Shown piece after piece: positions 15,171 through 24,005 of a stretch of 24,490 nucleotides of DNA; within the stretch, counting starts at the first letter, position 1; the number at the start of each line of letters is the position of its first letter. The notes below the pieces were generated by a model. That model saw nothing but the letters and a program-made list of their open reading frames with translations. It had not been told where the DNA came from and ran no database searches. The stretch lies in assembly GCA_964440525.1 (NCBI GenBank), contig CAYTTC010000050.1, positions 1 through 24,490 on the forward strand, read 5' to 3'. A program made the position numbers and the translations under genes. The DNA comes from DASWJZ01 sp964440525 (GTDB lineage: Bacteria > Pseudomonadota > Alphaproteobacteria > Rhizobiales > Afifellaceae).

Positions 15171-15457
15171 AGTCAGTCTCCCAACGCTTGCCCCATGTCC
15201 GACTGCGCCGCATTCCAGTATGAGGAAATTGCGGCGCGGCCGGATTTCGCTGCGGGTAGCCCCTACAACCTAGCATAGCCAATTTTGGATTGCACGGTAG
15301 CCGCTTGCAAAATTGTGGCATGGTGCAGGACTCGTTGCGACCCGGGCGCCCAAGCAGCTCCCCGTTTGCAGGTCGATGGGAATCGCGCTCGGACGCAGCG
15401 CTTTGCGCCCCCGGCGTCGAGCGGATTGGTTCTTTCTTTGCCGCCTCCGTGCCAAGC
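15171..15457. other. Intergenic leader of the beta-helix gene
   Basis: 287 bp between the end of the giant glycosyltransferase gene and the beta-helix start. It contains an AT-richer patch around 15270-15320 where a promoter could lie (TATGCT on the minus strand near 15278), but no good -35 partner was found. No gene is seen here. Confidence 0.5.
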
Positions 15458-18400
15458 TCAGTCGCGGTCGGCGTGATACCCGCCTCGGTGGGTAGAGCCG
15501 CGGCCCGGCCCGCTGTCCCCGTCCGTGGCAACCAACGTCGGAGCCGCAATGGACTGCGGCATCGTGGGCTCAGTATTGACATTCGCGGCGCCATTGACCT
15601 CCGGCCCCGCTCCGATGCCGCCGATCTCAGCGCTGGCGGTGGCAATATCCGCTCCAGCAAGTGCTTGCTCAGCGACGAGACTTTCGGCACCCGCCGCGTG
15701 TTCCAAACTCCTTGCGCGAGTTTCTTCGGTTTGCCCGACGCTTGGCTGACCCGGTTGACTTGCTCCCGCAGTCTGCTGCGCAAGCCCGTCAGCCAATGTG
15801 CCCACATCCGGATCACGCGTTTCGCTCCGCATCCGCATTTCGCTCGTGATGCGGTCTTCCGGGTCCAGAAACTTGATCAAATGCTGGTTGCGAGCCTCTG
15901 CACGTTTCAAAGTGTCTTCGGTCCGTTGAACGAAATCGCTTATGCGCGATATGAGCGACTTGCGAACGATGCGCGCGACAAGCGCGGTCAGCACGAGATT
16001 TGCGCCAAGGAGCACGAGCAGCAGTTCAGGCGTCGCAATGGCCGACAGATACGGCCGGGTCGCAATCAGCACGAGCGCAGCCACGCCAACGACCGCCACA
16101 AAGGCAGAAATGAAAGGCCGGCGCCGCATGGGTCGCGCCAAGTCCGCAAACTTCGCACGCATTTCGCTCATGCTGCGGTCTTCCAGGCCCCGAAGCTGGG
16201 CCCTGATCAACTGATGGCTCCGAGCCTCTGGGCGATTCAAAGCGTCTTCGGGTCGTTGAGCGAGATCACTCATGCGCGCGATGAGCGATTTGCGAATTAT
16301 GCGCGCGACAAGCGCGGTCAGCACGAGATTTGCGCCAAGGAGCACGAGCAGCAGTTCAGGCGTTGAGACGGCCGACAGATATGGCCGGGCTGCAATCAAT
16401 ACTAGTACAGCTAAACAAACGAGCGCTACAAAAACCGTAATGAACGGCCGCCGACGCATGGGTAGCGCCAGGTCCGCAAACTTCGCACGAACCCTCCGTT
16501 GCGCAGCTTGTTGCGGTGCCTCGGCCAAATCCTCCTCGTCTCGGCGCTCGAATTCGATTGGCCGGTCAACCGCCGCCCGGATTGCCCGTTGCAGTGCATC
16601 CGGCTCAGGATCCTCTCTGAACGCGATGAGGTTTCCCCACGAACTGCTCGGCACGTCGCATGGATATTTCCGCAGGCGGCGGAAGCTGTGCGAAACACCG
16701 TAGCGCTCGATCGGATGCCACTCGCTGACATACACAGCATAGCCACGATCGAACAGGAGGCCGGCGATGTCGTGTGAGGTGCAACCCGCCGTCCCGCTTT
16801 TAGAGTCCTCGAACTCGGCCATGATCACCGCAGGCTTCAGTCGATCGAAATCGAGGCCGCGGAGGACGGCCATTTCGAAACCTTCGACGTCGATTTTCAG
16901 AAAATCCACGCTAGCGATCCGATGACGCGCCACGATCTCGTCCAAGGTCGTCGTACGAACGCGGGCGACCTCGCGATGGCTCTCGCGGAACGCACTCAAT
17001 CCGCTGATGCCGGTACTCTCGTCTGAAGCATAGAAAGGAACATTCTGGCCGGCGGCGTCGGAGACGGCTTCGTCGAAGATAGAGACATTCTTCCTGCCTC
17101 CATGCTGCTTGACCAGTTCCTGGCGGTTGGCCGGATCCGGTTCGAAAGCAACAACCCTCCAGCCGGCCGCAGCAAAACGGCTGAGGGAAGAGCCGTGATG
17201 AGCGCCGACATCGATCATCACGCCCTTTGCCTCGGGCCGGTTCGCCATTTCGAAGATCAACCGGCATTCATCGATCTGTGCCCGCGCGTCGCGAGAGATC
17301 GATATGGTTTCCAATGCCGGTGTGGAAGGCGACTTTGAATCCGGCAGATTTGCCGCGGCGCGGAGATCGGTAATAAACCTTTGGCGTTGCGTATCGAGCT
17401 CCAATCGCGAAAATGCGACCATACGAGCGTTTTCGCCCATGTCAGCGCGGCGGCCCGCATCCGTGACGAGCTCCTCGATCGCTTGACCCAGCCTGTCGCG
17501 ATCCGGTTCGTCCACCACCACCGCGCCTTCGATGCCGGCGAGAAACTTGATGGTCGCGAGTTCTCGAGGGCCGTAGGCGAGCACGGCTGCGCCGCTTGCG
17601 AGATATTCCGGCGTCTTGTTCCCGAAGGAATAACGCAGGTAGCGGATGGTCTCGCGATCGAAATTGTAGGCGACAAGAAGAATGTCGGCATCGACCAACC
17701 ATTGCCGATAGGCCGCTTCGTCAAGTTCCGTCGCGTCGAGAGTAACGTTCTGCAAGCTCGAATATTTGTGATTTTCGGCGCGGTACCATTGAGCCTGTGT
17801 GTGGATCTCCAGCGAAACCGGGAGCCGGCTCGCCACATCCGACACAACAGTTGCTACCTCGAGAACGCTGTCGCGCGTGGTATCCGGCGCAAGACTTCCA
17901 GCATAGCGAATTCGGGCCCGACCGTCCGGGCCGGCATGATGTTGAAGCAGCGCCCAGTCGTCCGGCAGGGCCCCGTTTCGGTAAATCTTGAAAGGGACGC
18001 CGTATCGCTCCTTGAAGGCTGCAGCCATCGCTTCGCTGATCGCAAAACGATCGGCCGCTCCCCGCAGCAATCGGCGCAGGTCGCGATCCATCTCTGCGTA
18101 TTGTTGCGAGTCGCTTGTTCGAAGTCTCTCCGGCCAATCGTCCATAAGCCAGATGACCCATGGCTTGCCGAGGGTTTGGATGAGCCGCATGGCAGCCGCG
18201 TGCAGTTCGCGCCGTTCGGCGACTGGTCGATAACACACGATATCGGGATTGAAGGCGCGGCACGCGGTCTCAACATCCGGACTGTCAGCCGCGAAGTAGC
18301 GGAGCCTGGGCAATGTGCGCATCCCGGCAGGGGCAAGACCAAGCTCGAACGGCCTGCTGGGCGAACTCCGGGGGCGAGCGAACAAGTGCAGAAGTTTCTC

Positions 18401-21400
18401 CGTCCCAAAGTGCCCGAAGTAGTTCGCTTTGAGCTGACCGGTAGCGGAGGTCCCGCCGATGCCCGTCACGTCGATCAATAGGGTGCGGGGAGCGGAGACT
18501 CGATCCACGCGTTCGAACAAGGAGCTGAACGCAACCCGCGGGAAGACATCGAGCTTGCCACCGATTGTGGCATTGTAGATTTGCGTCTTCCCCTCTTGTT
18601 CGGTGACCTTCTTTGCCTCGGAATAGGCGGCAAGCATGCGATCGACGTTGGGGTCGTGCCAGCGAAAGCCTTTGCCGAAATAGTCCGGGTGAAAATGGTT
18701 CGGATCATCCGACGCCATGTCCAATTCGGATACGCCGGTCTTTCCAACGACTTTGGCATCGCTTGGGAGTTTGTAATCGGCGTCCACGCCGACGAGATAA
18801 ATCTCGCGAAAGCCGAAATAATACGCAAGCTGAATGCACGAGAAGGTGACGGTCCCACCTGCATAGACGAGGTTGCATGCGTCGGTGGAGAAATCGAACC
18901 CATGCGGGTAGGATTTCCGGGGTCGTAGATCAAAGAATATCGTGTCGTCGCCCTTGTCGAGGCAATAGGCCAGATTAGCCGGAAACAGCTTGGTCGGCCC
19001 CTTGAACCCGTTGATCCATTGGGCACGGTCCTCCGCCACGAGATGATCCTCGACGACATAATATGTTGGCAGCCAGTTGAGCTCAGGCGCCTTCAGGAAG
19101 AAGCCATTCGTTGCGAACGTCACTTCGCCCTTGAGCCGAGCCAAGTTGGTCCGATTCAGGCTTGGACCATTGCCAATGATGAAGCATCGGTCTTGGCCGA
19201 GGTGACGATCCCGCAAAGCGCGCAGGCGCGGCCGATACTGCGCATCCAGGTCGGTTCGAAAAATCTGCCGCACCCGCTCCAGGCCGGCGACCTGTTGCGC
19301 CAGCGGAATTCGATCAGTCGGCAGGAAGATCGGCGCCTTGACAGGCAGTTCGCTGATGATCTTCTTTCGTCTCGGCTCAAGCGCGGCTACCTTCCTCGCG
19401 TTGATGTGATCGCGCACCACCCGTATCGGAGCGGCGGACTTAGAGGCAGCGAACTTGAGCAGCACCTGAAGCGCGGATGGAAGCCTCTTAAGGCCGGACT
19501 CGGCATCGAACGCACTCGCCCCAAGGATTTTCCTCCGCGGGATGACGGGGACGCGGCCAGCTTTTTCGACGTCTTCGAAAAGGCAAAAGTCGAATGCATC
19601 GACCTTCGACTCAGGATTCGCATTAAGGGCCTTGGCGCCAACGTCCCGCAGTGCGCCCGCGGCCGCCCTCCAGCTGCCCAAATGGAGATCCGGGCTGGAG
19701 TTTGGAACGTTGTACTTGTCGCCAACTTGCTGATAGCCAGCAAAAAAGTAGTTTGGGTTCTCGCCGGCGGCCGCGGTTATCTCCAGCCCGGTCCCCTCAC
19801 GCCGCTCCGCGCCGGGCACGATCTCGACATAGTTACAGTCGACGCCCATGAGATAGATGTCGCGATATCCAAGCGCAGCCGCCCAGATCAGCGTGTGACT
19901 GCCGGTCGTTATGGGAAGCCTTGCAAATTGGCGCGTGCCATTTCGGAGCAGATCGAATTCGACAATTCGGTCGCTGTTCTCAATCGGACCTATGTGGGAA
20001 ATCAGATTGCGCCGCAGCAGGAACCGCTCGATGCCATATTCTGGGGCTTTCCGGACAAGGCGGGCGATTTCTTCCGCGTGCGACATCCCGACAACGAGGT
20101 CGAGGCAGGAATAGAACTTCGGGTACCAGCCGATCTCGTCCCAGTAACGGTACGCTGCGTTCATGCCGAACACATCGAAGGGTTTGAGGCGATTGAAATC
20201 GAAACCCTTGAGCGAGGGACCGTTGCCAAGCACGATTGCGCGACGATCGTGGGCAATGTTGTAGTCGAGTTGCTCGAGATTCAAATAGAGCCCGCGGTGA
20301 TGGATCGTCACGCTGCGTTGGAACGTCTTGCCAGCAGCAAGAGACGATTTCACTGTTAGCGACCCGCGTGTTGCCCAATTCAGCATCGAGGCATCAGAGG
20401 ACGCATCATTTGAGATGCACCAGGCGCGCGCCGACGAGAGAGGCGCCCGATAGCGGGCCGCAAGGATCGAAAGGATCGTCTGGTCTTGGCGATGACCCTG
20501 GTAGCCAAACAGACGCCGCATCTCGTCGCGGTCAAGCCGCGATTGAAATGCTCGGTTGTTGGCTGCGCGCCGCCGCTCGCGGTCCGCTGCTGCACCCAGC
20601 GCAGGCATGATCTGCGCCTCCAGGGGCGGATGCTTGTCACCTACAGCGACGCGAGGATCGGCCGCATATGTGAGCGCGTCGGAAAACAGCGCTTGGAACT
20701 TCCCGTCGATCCGATATCCGAACAGGCAGGAACAAAGATGGGTGGCCGCGAGCTCGCCATTCGTGGCGTTCATCCCGTCAATGCAGGAATCCGGCGCAAA
20801 CGTCATGTTGTGCAACGTCGAGACGGGCTTGTCGTCGTGATCGACAAAAAACACACCGTCGCTCTGGACCCGACCGAAGATTCCGTCGACGCCTTCCACA
20901 ACCGCCACGCCGGCGTCGATGAAGAGGACCATGCCTCTCGGCCCGGCGATGCTCGCCGCGTGGTTGACCGCTAGAATCTTGTAGACGTACGACTTCGGAT
21001 CGAAGAATTCCGGATAGTCCGGCGCCATGTCCTTCGGGTAATCGACAACATACACATCCCGAAGCGTGGCGATGTGCCCGCGCTGCCAATTGCTCAGGCC
21101 CAGGTCGTAGACAAGTATCGGGGTGCGCCGTGTCGCGGTCCGATGCAGGCTGGCGATCAGAGTCAGACCCTGCTCAAAATACGGCTCGTTGAAGGTCGTA
21201 ACGACAACCCGATCCCATCCGATGCCCGAAGACTCCCGAAACGCGGCCAGCGTTTTCGATGCCTCGGCGGCATGCGCCCAACTCAGAATTGCTGTGCTGG
21301 TCGCAGCTCCGACATTGCGCTGGCGGAAGGCCTCCAGAGCATGCTGTTTCGTCTCCTTGCGGATTTTCGGGTTGTCCCGACCTTTGTCGGTGATCACGAA

Positions 21401-22150
21401 GTCGGAGCCCGCGACCAGGAATCCCGACAGTCGTTCGATCCATTCCATCGGCGAAAAGCCGTAATGTCGCCGGCATACCTCGATCGATTCTTCGAACGAC
21501 TGCCCCCGCGACTTGCTGGTCTTCATCTGGTCGTGCCAGATCGCATGCACGAGCACCTTGTCGTGAAACGCGAACTTCGCGCCGCCGGCAATCAGACGGA
21601 CCCAATATTCGTAGTCGAAGGCGCAGCCCATGCTCTCATCGAGATAGCCGAAGCGCTCGAGAACCCGCCGGCGAAAGAAGACCGCCGGCTGCAGGATCCC
21701 GTTGGAGTTGATGAAGCGATATCGAAGGAGGTCAGCCTCATCGTTGATGTACGTGTCGCGGAGCACCGTCCCGTCGGGAGCGACAAATTTGCCGCGTCCG
21801 TATAAGACGTCGACGTCCGGCCTGCGGCCGAAGAGATCGGCGATTTCCGACAGCACAGTCGGGCTCACATACGAATCGTCGGTGTTGATCCATGTGACAA
21901 TGTCGCCCTTGGCCTCGCGAAACCCGAGATTGATCGCGTTGGCTTGGCCACTGTCGCGGCCCACATGCAACGACATCCTCTTGTCGGCCGCCGCGGCCCG
22001 CTTGAGGATGTCCAGGGTGCCGTCGGTGGAACCCCCGTCGAACACAATGAGCTCGTAGTCCGGGAAATCCTGCGACGCGATGCTGTCTAGAGTCTGCTGG
22101 ACGAACGGCTTCTGATTAAAACTTGGCGATACGATCGATATCGCGACCAT
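15458..22150 (-). CDS. Giant multidomain glycosyltransferase/methyltransferase with repeated membrane hairpins
   Basis: A single uninterrupted 2230-residue reading frame. (a) 1-240: GT2, with SIVSPSFN, FDGGSTDGT and the metal-site TDD at 90-92. (b) About 311-560: GT-A-like domain with VVVTTFNEPYFEQG and LFIDAGVAV. (c) About 635-850: DUF115/Maf- or GT42-like domain with GNGPSL at 642-647. (d) About 985-1190: a second one, GNGPSL at 993-998. (e) About 1222-1597: GT4-like, with WLMDDWPERL, YRNGALPDDW, RYAGSLAP and GNKTPEYLASGAAVLAYG. (f) About 1640-1850: FkbM methyltransferase, with IDVGAHHG (1646-1653) and LKIDVEGFE (1751-1759). (g) 1888-2105: two 110-residue repeats, each with a two-helix membrane hairpin. 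(h) A disordered tail. The ATG at 22148-22150 follows GGGGGGAG. It would sequentially add and methylate sugars at the inner membrane; the acceptor is unknown. Confidence 0.9.
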   Translation of the reverse strand: MVAISIVSPSFNQKPFVQQTLDSIASQDFPDYELIVFDGGSTDGTLDILKRAAAADKRMSLHVGRDSGQANAINLGFREAKGDIVTWINTDDSYVSPTVLSEIADLFGRRPDVDVLYGRGKFVAPDGTVLRDTYINDEADLLRYRFINSNGILQPAVFFRRRVLERFGYLDESMGCAFDYEYWVRLIAGGAKFAFHDKVLVHAIWHDQMKTSKSRGQSFEESIEVCRRHYGFSPMEWIERLSGFLVAGSDFVITDKGRDNPKIRKETKQHALEAFRQRNVGAATSTAILSWAHAAEASKTLAAFRESSGIGWDRVVVTTFNEPYFEQGLTLIASLHRTATRRTPILVYDLGLSNWQRGHIATLRDVYVVDYPKDMAPDYPEFFDPKSYVYKILAVNHAASIAGPRGMVLFIDAGVAVVEGVDGIFGRVQSDGVFFVDHDDKPVSTLHNMTFAPDSCIDGMNATNGELAATHLCSCLFGYRIDGKFQALFSDALTYAADPRVAVGDKHPPLEAQIMPALGAAADRERRRAANNRAFQSRLDRDEMRRLFGYQGHRQDQTILSILAARYRAPLSSARAWCISNDASSDASMLNWATRGSLTVKSSLAAGKTFQRSVTIHHRGLYLNLEQLDYNIAHDRRAIVLGNGPSLKGFDFNRLKPFDVFGMNAAYRYWDEIGWYPKFYSCLDLVVGMSHAEEIARLVRKAPEYGIERFLLRRNLISHIGPIENSDRIVEFDLLRNGTRQFARLPITTGSHTLIWAAALGYRDIYLMGVDCNYVEIVPGAERREGTGLEITAAAGENPNYFFAGYQQVGDKYNVPNSSPDLHLGSWRAAAGALRDVGAKALNANPESKVDAFDFCLFEDVEKAGRVPVIPRRKILGASAFDAESGLKRLPSALQVLLKFAASKSAAPIRVVRDHINARKVAALEPRRKKIISELPVKAPIFLPTDRIPLAQQVAGLERVRQIFRTDLDAQYRPRLRALRDRHLGQDRCFIIGNGPSLNRTNLARLKGEVTFATNGFFLKAPELNWLPTYYVVEDHLVAEDRAQWINGFKGPTKLFPANLAYCLDKGDDTIFFDLRPRKSYPHGFDFSTDACNLVYAGGTVTFSCIQLAYYFGFREIYLVGVDADYKLPSDAKVVGKTGVSELDMASDDPNHFHPDYFGKGFRWHDPNVDRMLAAYSEAKKVTEQEGKTQIYNATIGGKLDVFPRVAFSSLFERVDRVSAPRTLLIDVTGIGGTSATGQLKANYFGHFGTEKLLHLFARPRSSPSRPFELGLAPAGMRTLPRLRYFAADSPDVETACRAFNPDIVCYRPVAERRELHAAAMRLIQTLGKPWVIWLMDDWPERLRTSDSQQYAEMDRDLRRLLRGAADRFAISEAMAAAFKERYGVPFKIYRNGALPDDWALLQHHAGPDGRARIRYAGSLAPDTTRDSVLEVATVVSDVASRLPVSLEIHTQAQWYRAENHKYSSLQNVTLDATELDEAAYRQWLVDADILLVAYNFDRETIRYLRYSFGNKTPEYLASGAAVLAYGPRELATIKFLAGIEGAVVVDEPDRDRLGQAIEELVTDAGRRADMGENARMVAFSRLELDTQRQRFITDLRAAANLPDSKSPSTPALETISISRDARAQIDECRLIFEMANRPEAKGVMIDVGAHHGSSLSRFAAAGWRVVAFEPDPANRQELVKQHGGRKNVSIFDEAVSDAAGQNVPFYASDESTGISGLSAFRESHREVARVRTTTLDEIVARHRIASVDFLKIDVEGFEMAVLRGLDFDRLKPAVIMAEFEDSKSGTAGCTSHDIAGLLFDRGYAVYVSEWHPIERYGVSHSFRRLRKYPCDVPSSSWGNLIAFREDPEPDALQRAIRAAVDRPIEFERRDEEDLAEAPQQAAQRRVRAKFADLALPMRRRPFITVFVALVCLAVLVLIAARPYLSAVSTPELLLVLLGANLVLTALVARIIRKSLIARMSDLAQRPEDALNRPEARSHQLIRAQLRGLEDRSMSEMRAKFADLARPMRRRPFISAFVAVVGVAALVLIATRPYLSAIATPELLLVLLGANLVLTALVARIVRKSLISRISDFVQRTEDTLKRAEARNQHLIKFLDPEDRITSEMRMRSETRDPDVGTLADGLAQQTAGASQPGQPSVGQTEETRARSLEHAAGAESLVAEQALAGADIATASAEIGGIGAGPEVNGAANVNTEPTMPQSIAAPTLVATDGDSGPGRGSTHRGGYHADRD
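15836..16159 (-). repeat. Tandem membrane-hairpin repeat, unit 2
   Basis: Encodes residues 1998-2105 of the giant protein, beginning RAKFADLARPMRRRPFI and containing two hydrophobic segments (about 2013-2030 and 2042-2061). It aligns with unit 1 at an offset of exactly 330 bp, with an identical DNA run of about 65 bp (15969-16033 versus 16299-16363). Confidence 0.85.
16160..16489 (-). repeat. Tandem membrane-hairpin repeat, unit 1
   Basis: Encodes residues 1888-1997 of the giant protein, beginning RAKFADLALPMRRRPFI, with membrane segments at about 1902-1920 and 1932-1951 followed by a charged helical stretch. It is the partner of unit 2. Confidence 0.85.
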
Positions 22151-22169
22151 GGACGCTACTCCCCCCGGA

Positions 22170-22880
22170 TCAGGTCTTGCGTTCCAGGATCATTTGCAGG
22201 CTACAGGATGCAGCGACCTCGCGCATCCCTCGCAGCTGTGGAAACATCTTGTTCCATTTGTAGAGTTCATCGACTTGGTTGCAGGCATGCTTCGCCGAAG
22301 CGCCGAGATTCACGTCGATCGCAGGCGGCTCGGCCCAGGCGAGGCGACCTTCCGAGAGCTCGACGGTCTTCAGGTAGAGATCGAGACGCGCGCGCAACGG
22401 AGCAAAGGCGGGAGAGTTGTCGCCAGCGTCCGGAAGATAGACGTCAATTGCATGCAACAAGCGTCCACCTTTCTTCAGCACACGAACGCAATCTCGAATC
22501 GCGTCAGCATAGACATTGGAGGGGATGTGCTCCACCACCGAGACGGAGAACACGACGTCGAAATAGTCATCCGGAATCTCGGGCGAAAACTCTCCGATGA
22601 ATACGCGGCTCAGCCGGATGCCCGGCCGTTCGGCGACAACGGACGGCCCCCCTCCCTGACCCTCGAATTTGTCGAGGTTCCAGCACTCGTTGCTTGCCAC
22701 GAGCTTCGGCAAGACACGCGAGTTCCCGCCGCCGACCTCGCAGACCCGCGCGCCGCTCAGGCCCCCGAGATGAAACAACGCGAACGAATCTTGTATGTCC
22801 TTCAGCACGCCCTTGCCGGATGCGGTCGCGCCGGCATCGCACCATTTCCAGTATTCTTCCTTGGTTATCACCGACAACAT
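22170..22880 (-). CDS. Class I SAM-dependent methyltransferase
   Basis: 236-residue methyltransferase. VCEVGGGNSR (46-55) is SAM motif I and DVVFSVSVVEHI (108-119) is the post-II motif with the typical VEHI ending, followed by CVRVLKKGGRLLHAIDVYLP. I chose the ATG at 22878-22880 (MLSVITKEEYW). An upstream in-frame codon at 22913 would make it overlap the preceding gene and adds an unconvincing Trp/Cys/Arg-rich leader. The gene is 13 bp behind the methyltransferase at 22894 and ends 19 bp before the giant gene, so the three are very likely one operon acting on one glycan. Substrate unknown. Confidence 0.85.
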   Translation of the reverse strand: MLSVITKEEYWKWCDAGATASGKGVLKDIQDSFALFHLGGLSGARVCEVGGGNSRVLPKLVASNECWNLDKFEGQGGGPSVVAERPGIRLSRVFIGEFSPEIPDDYFDVVFSVSVVEHIPSNVYADAIRDCVRVLKKGGRLLHAIDVYLPDAGDNSPAFAPLRARLDLYLKTVELSEGRLAWAEPPAIDVNLGASAKHACNQVDELYKWNKMFPQLRGMREVAASCSLQMILERKT

Positions 22881-22893
22881 GCAACAGGTCCAC

Positions 22894-23760
22894 TCAGAGC
22901 TTCTGCGCCACAAAGGTATTGGAGATATAGTCCGCCTGAGACACGAGGTGGTCTCGCATCACTTCGATCGGAACAAAGCCGTGGCGATGAAGTAGATCAA
23001 AAACGACCTTCTGCGGCAATACATGCATCTCTAAAGCCTTGAAGGTATCAATTTTTGAGAGGTATTCTTCGAGACGGAACACATATTTAGTCTTATAGGT
23101 TGGAACCTGAAATACAGCCAGGCCCCCGGAATCAGTCCTCGACAACAGTGCATCGAGTATGCGGTGTATGATGGGCGGCGGATTGTGCTGAAGCACAATC
23201 TTGGAGTAGAGCACGTCAAATCGCGGCAAAAGTTCGATATCTTTGATTGTCTTTATCTGCACCCACTTGACGTTCGTTATGCCTTCCGCCCTGCAGTAAT
23301 CGTGGGCAAGCTTGAGATGATTTCCGGATATGTCAGCTCCGGTGATCTCTCCGGCCCGCTCGGCCAGCCACCGCGTGACACGCCCCACGCCGCAACCATA
23401 TTCAAGCCAGCGAAGCGACGGCGAAAGCGCGATTCCGTTACGGGCAAAGATAAGGTCGAGGGCGGCCGTTTCTCGCCGGCCGAGATCGTAGAATTCCTGC
23501 AGATTGTCCTTGATGGCGTCGCGCCGGAAGCGCGGGACGGTGACGACCGACCAATGAGGATCATCGGCCCCGTATGCCGACCAGACGCCCTCGATGTGCT
23601 GATGCATCTGCAAGAGCTGGGCATCCGTCGCATCGTACTCACACACGATCGGCTGCAGATGCTGCGTCTCATAAAGGAAGCGCCGCGAGACGTCGTTGCG
23701 TATCTTTCGGTAGTTGTCGTCTCCAGAGATCCATTGGAGGACGTCCTGCTCCAACAGCAT
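22894..23760 (-). CDS. Class I SAM-dependent methyltransferase
   Basis: 288-residue methyltransferase. The N-terminal ~100 residues are family-specific (QMHQHIEGVWSAYGADDPHW, a segment seen upstream of the SAM domain in several glycan-locus methyltransferases). Then WLEYGCGVGRVTRWLA (118-133) is a textbook motif I, GADIS (141-145) follows strand 2, and VLYSKIVLQH (183-192) is the post-II motif. The ATG at 23758-23760 has GGGAG seven bases upstream, making it a confident start. It is the first gene of the operon that continues through the 22170 methyltransferase into the giant glycosyltransferase gene. Likely a sugar O-methyltransferase; the acceptor cannot be inferred. Confidence 0.87.
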   Translation of the reverse strand: MLLEQDVLQWISGDDNYRKIRNDVSRRFLYETQHLQPIVCEYDATDAQLLQMHQHIEGVWSAYGADDPHWSVVTVPRFRRDAIKDNLQEFYDLGRRETAALDLIFARNGIALSPSLRWLEYGCGVGRVTRWLAERAGEITGADISGNHLKLAHDYCRAEGITNVKWVQIKTIKDIELLPRFDVLYSKIVLQHNPPPIIHRILDALLSRTDSGGLAVFQVPTYKTKYVFRLEEYLSKIDTFKALEMHVLPQKVVFDLLHRHGFVPIEVMRDHLVSQADYISNTFVAQKL

Positions 23761-24005
23761 TAACTACTCCCGGCTAACGGCCATGGTTGCGATCGCCAAC
23801 TTCAGAAATCTCCGCGACCGGAAGCACGCCGGAAGCGCTACTAGCAGACGCTATCCATCCATGCCAGCATTGAATCAGGTGCGCGCCCGTTGGCCCGTTG
23901 AGCGGTCGCCGGACGCTTCGGTAGCAGCGCCTGGAGCTTGCTCGACGCCGACGGTGTCCCACCGCCGCCATGCCGGTGTGCACCGGTAGGAATCCAAGGA
24001 TTGAT
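23761..24005. other. Intergenic region upstream of the giant-gene operon
   Basis: 245 bp with no gene-like frame. It should hold the promoter for the 23760-15458 operon unless that is transcribed from the right-hand gene. No clear -35/-10 pair or terminator was identified. Confidence 0.5.

Noticed and set aside
19019..20359. 446-codon plus-strand frame opposite the giant gene
   Set aside because: It mirrors codons of the GNGPSL domains; no start signal and no recognisable domain.
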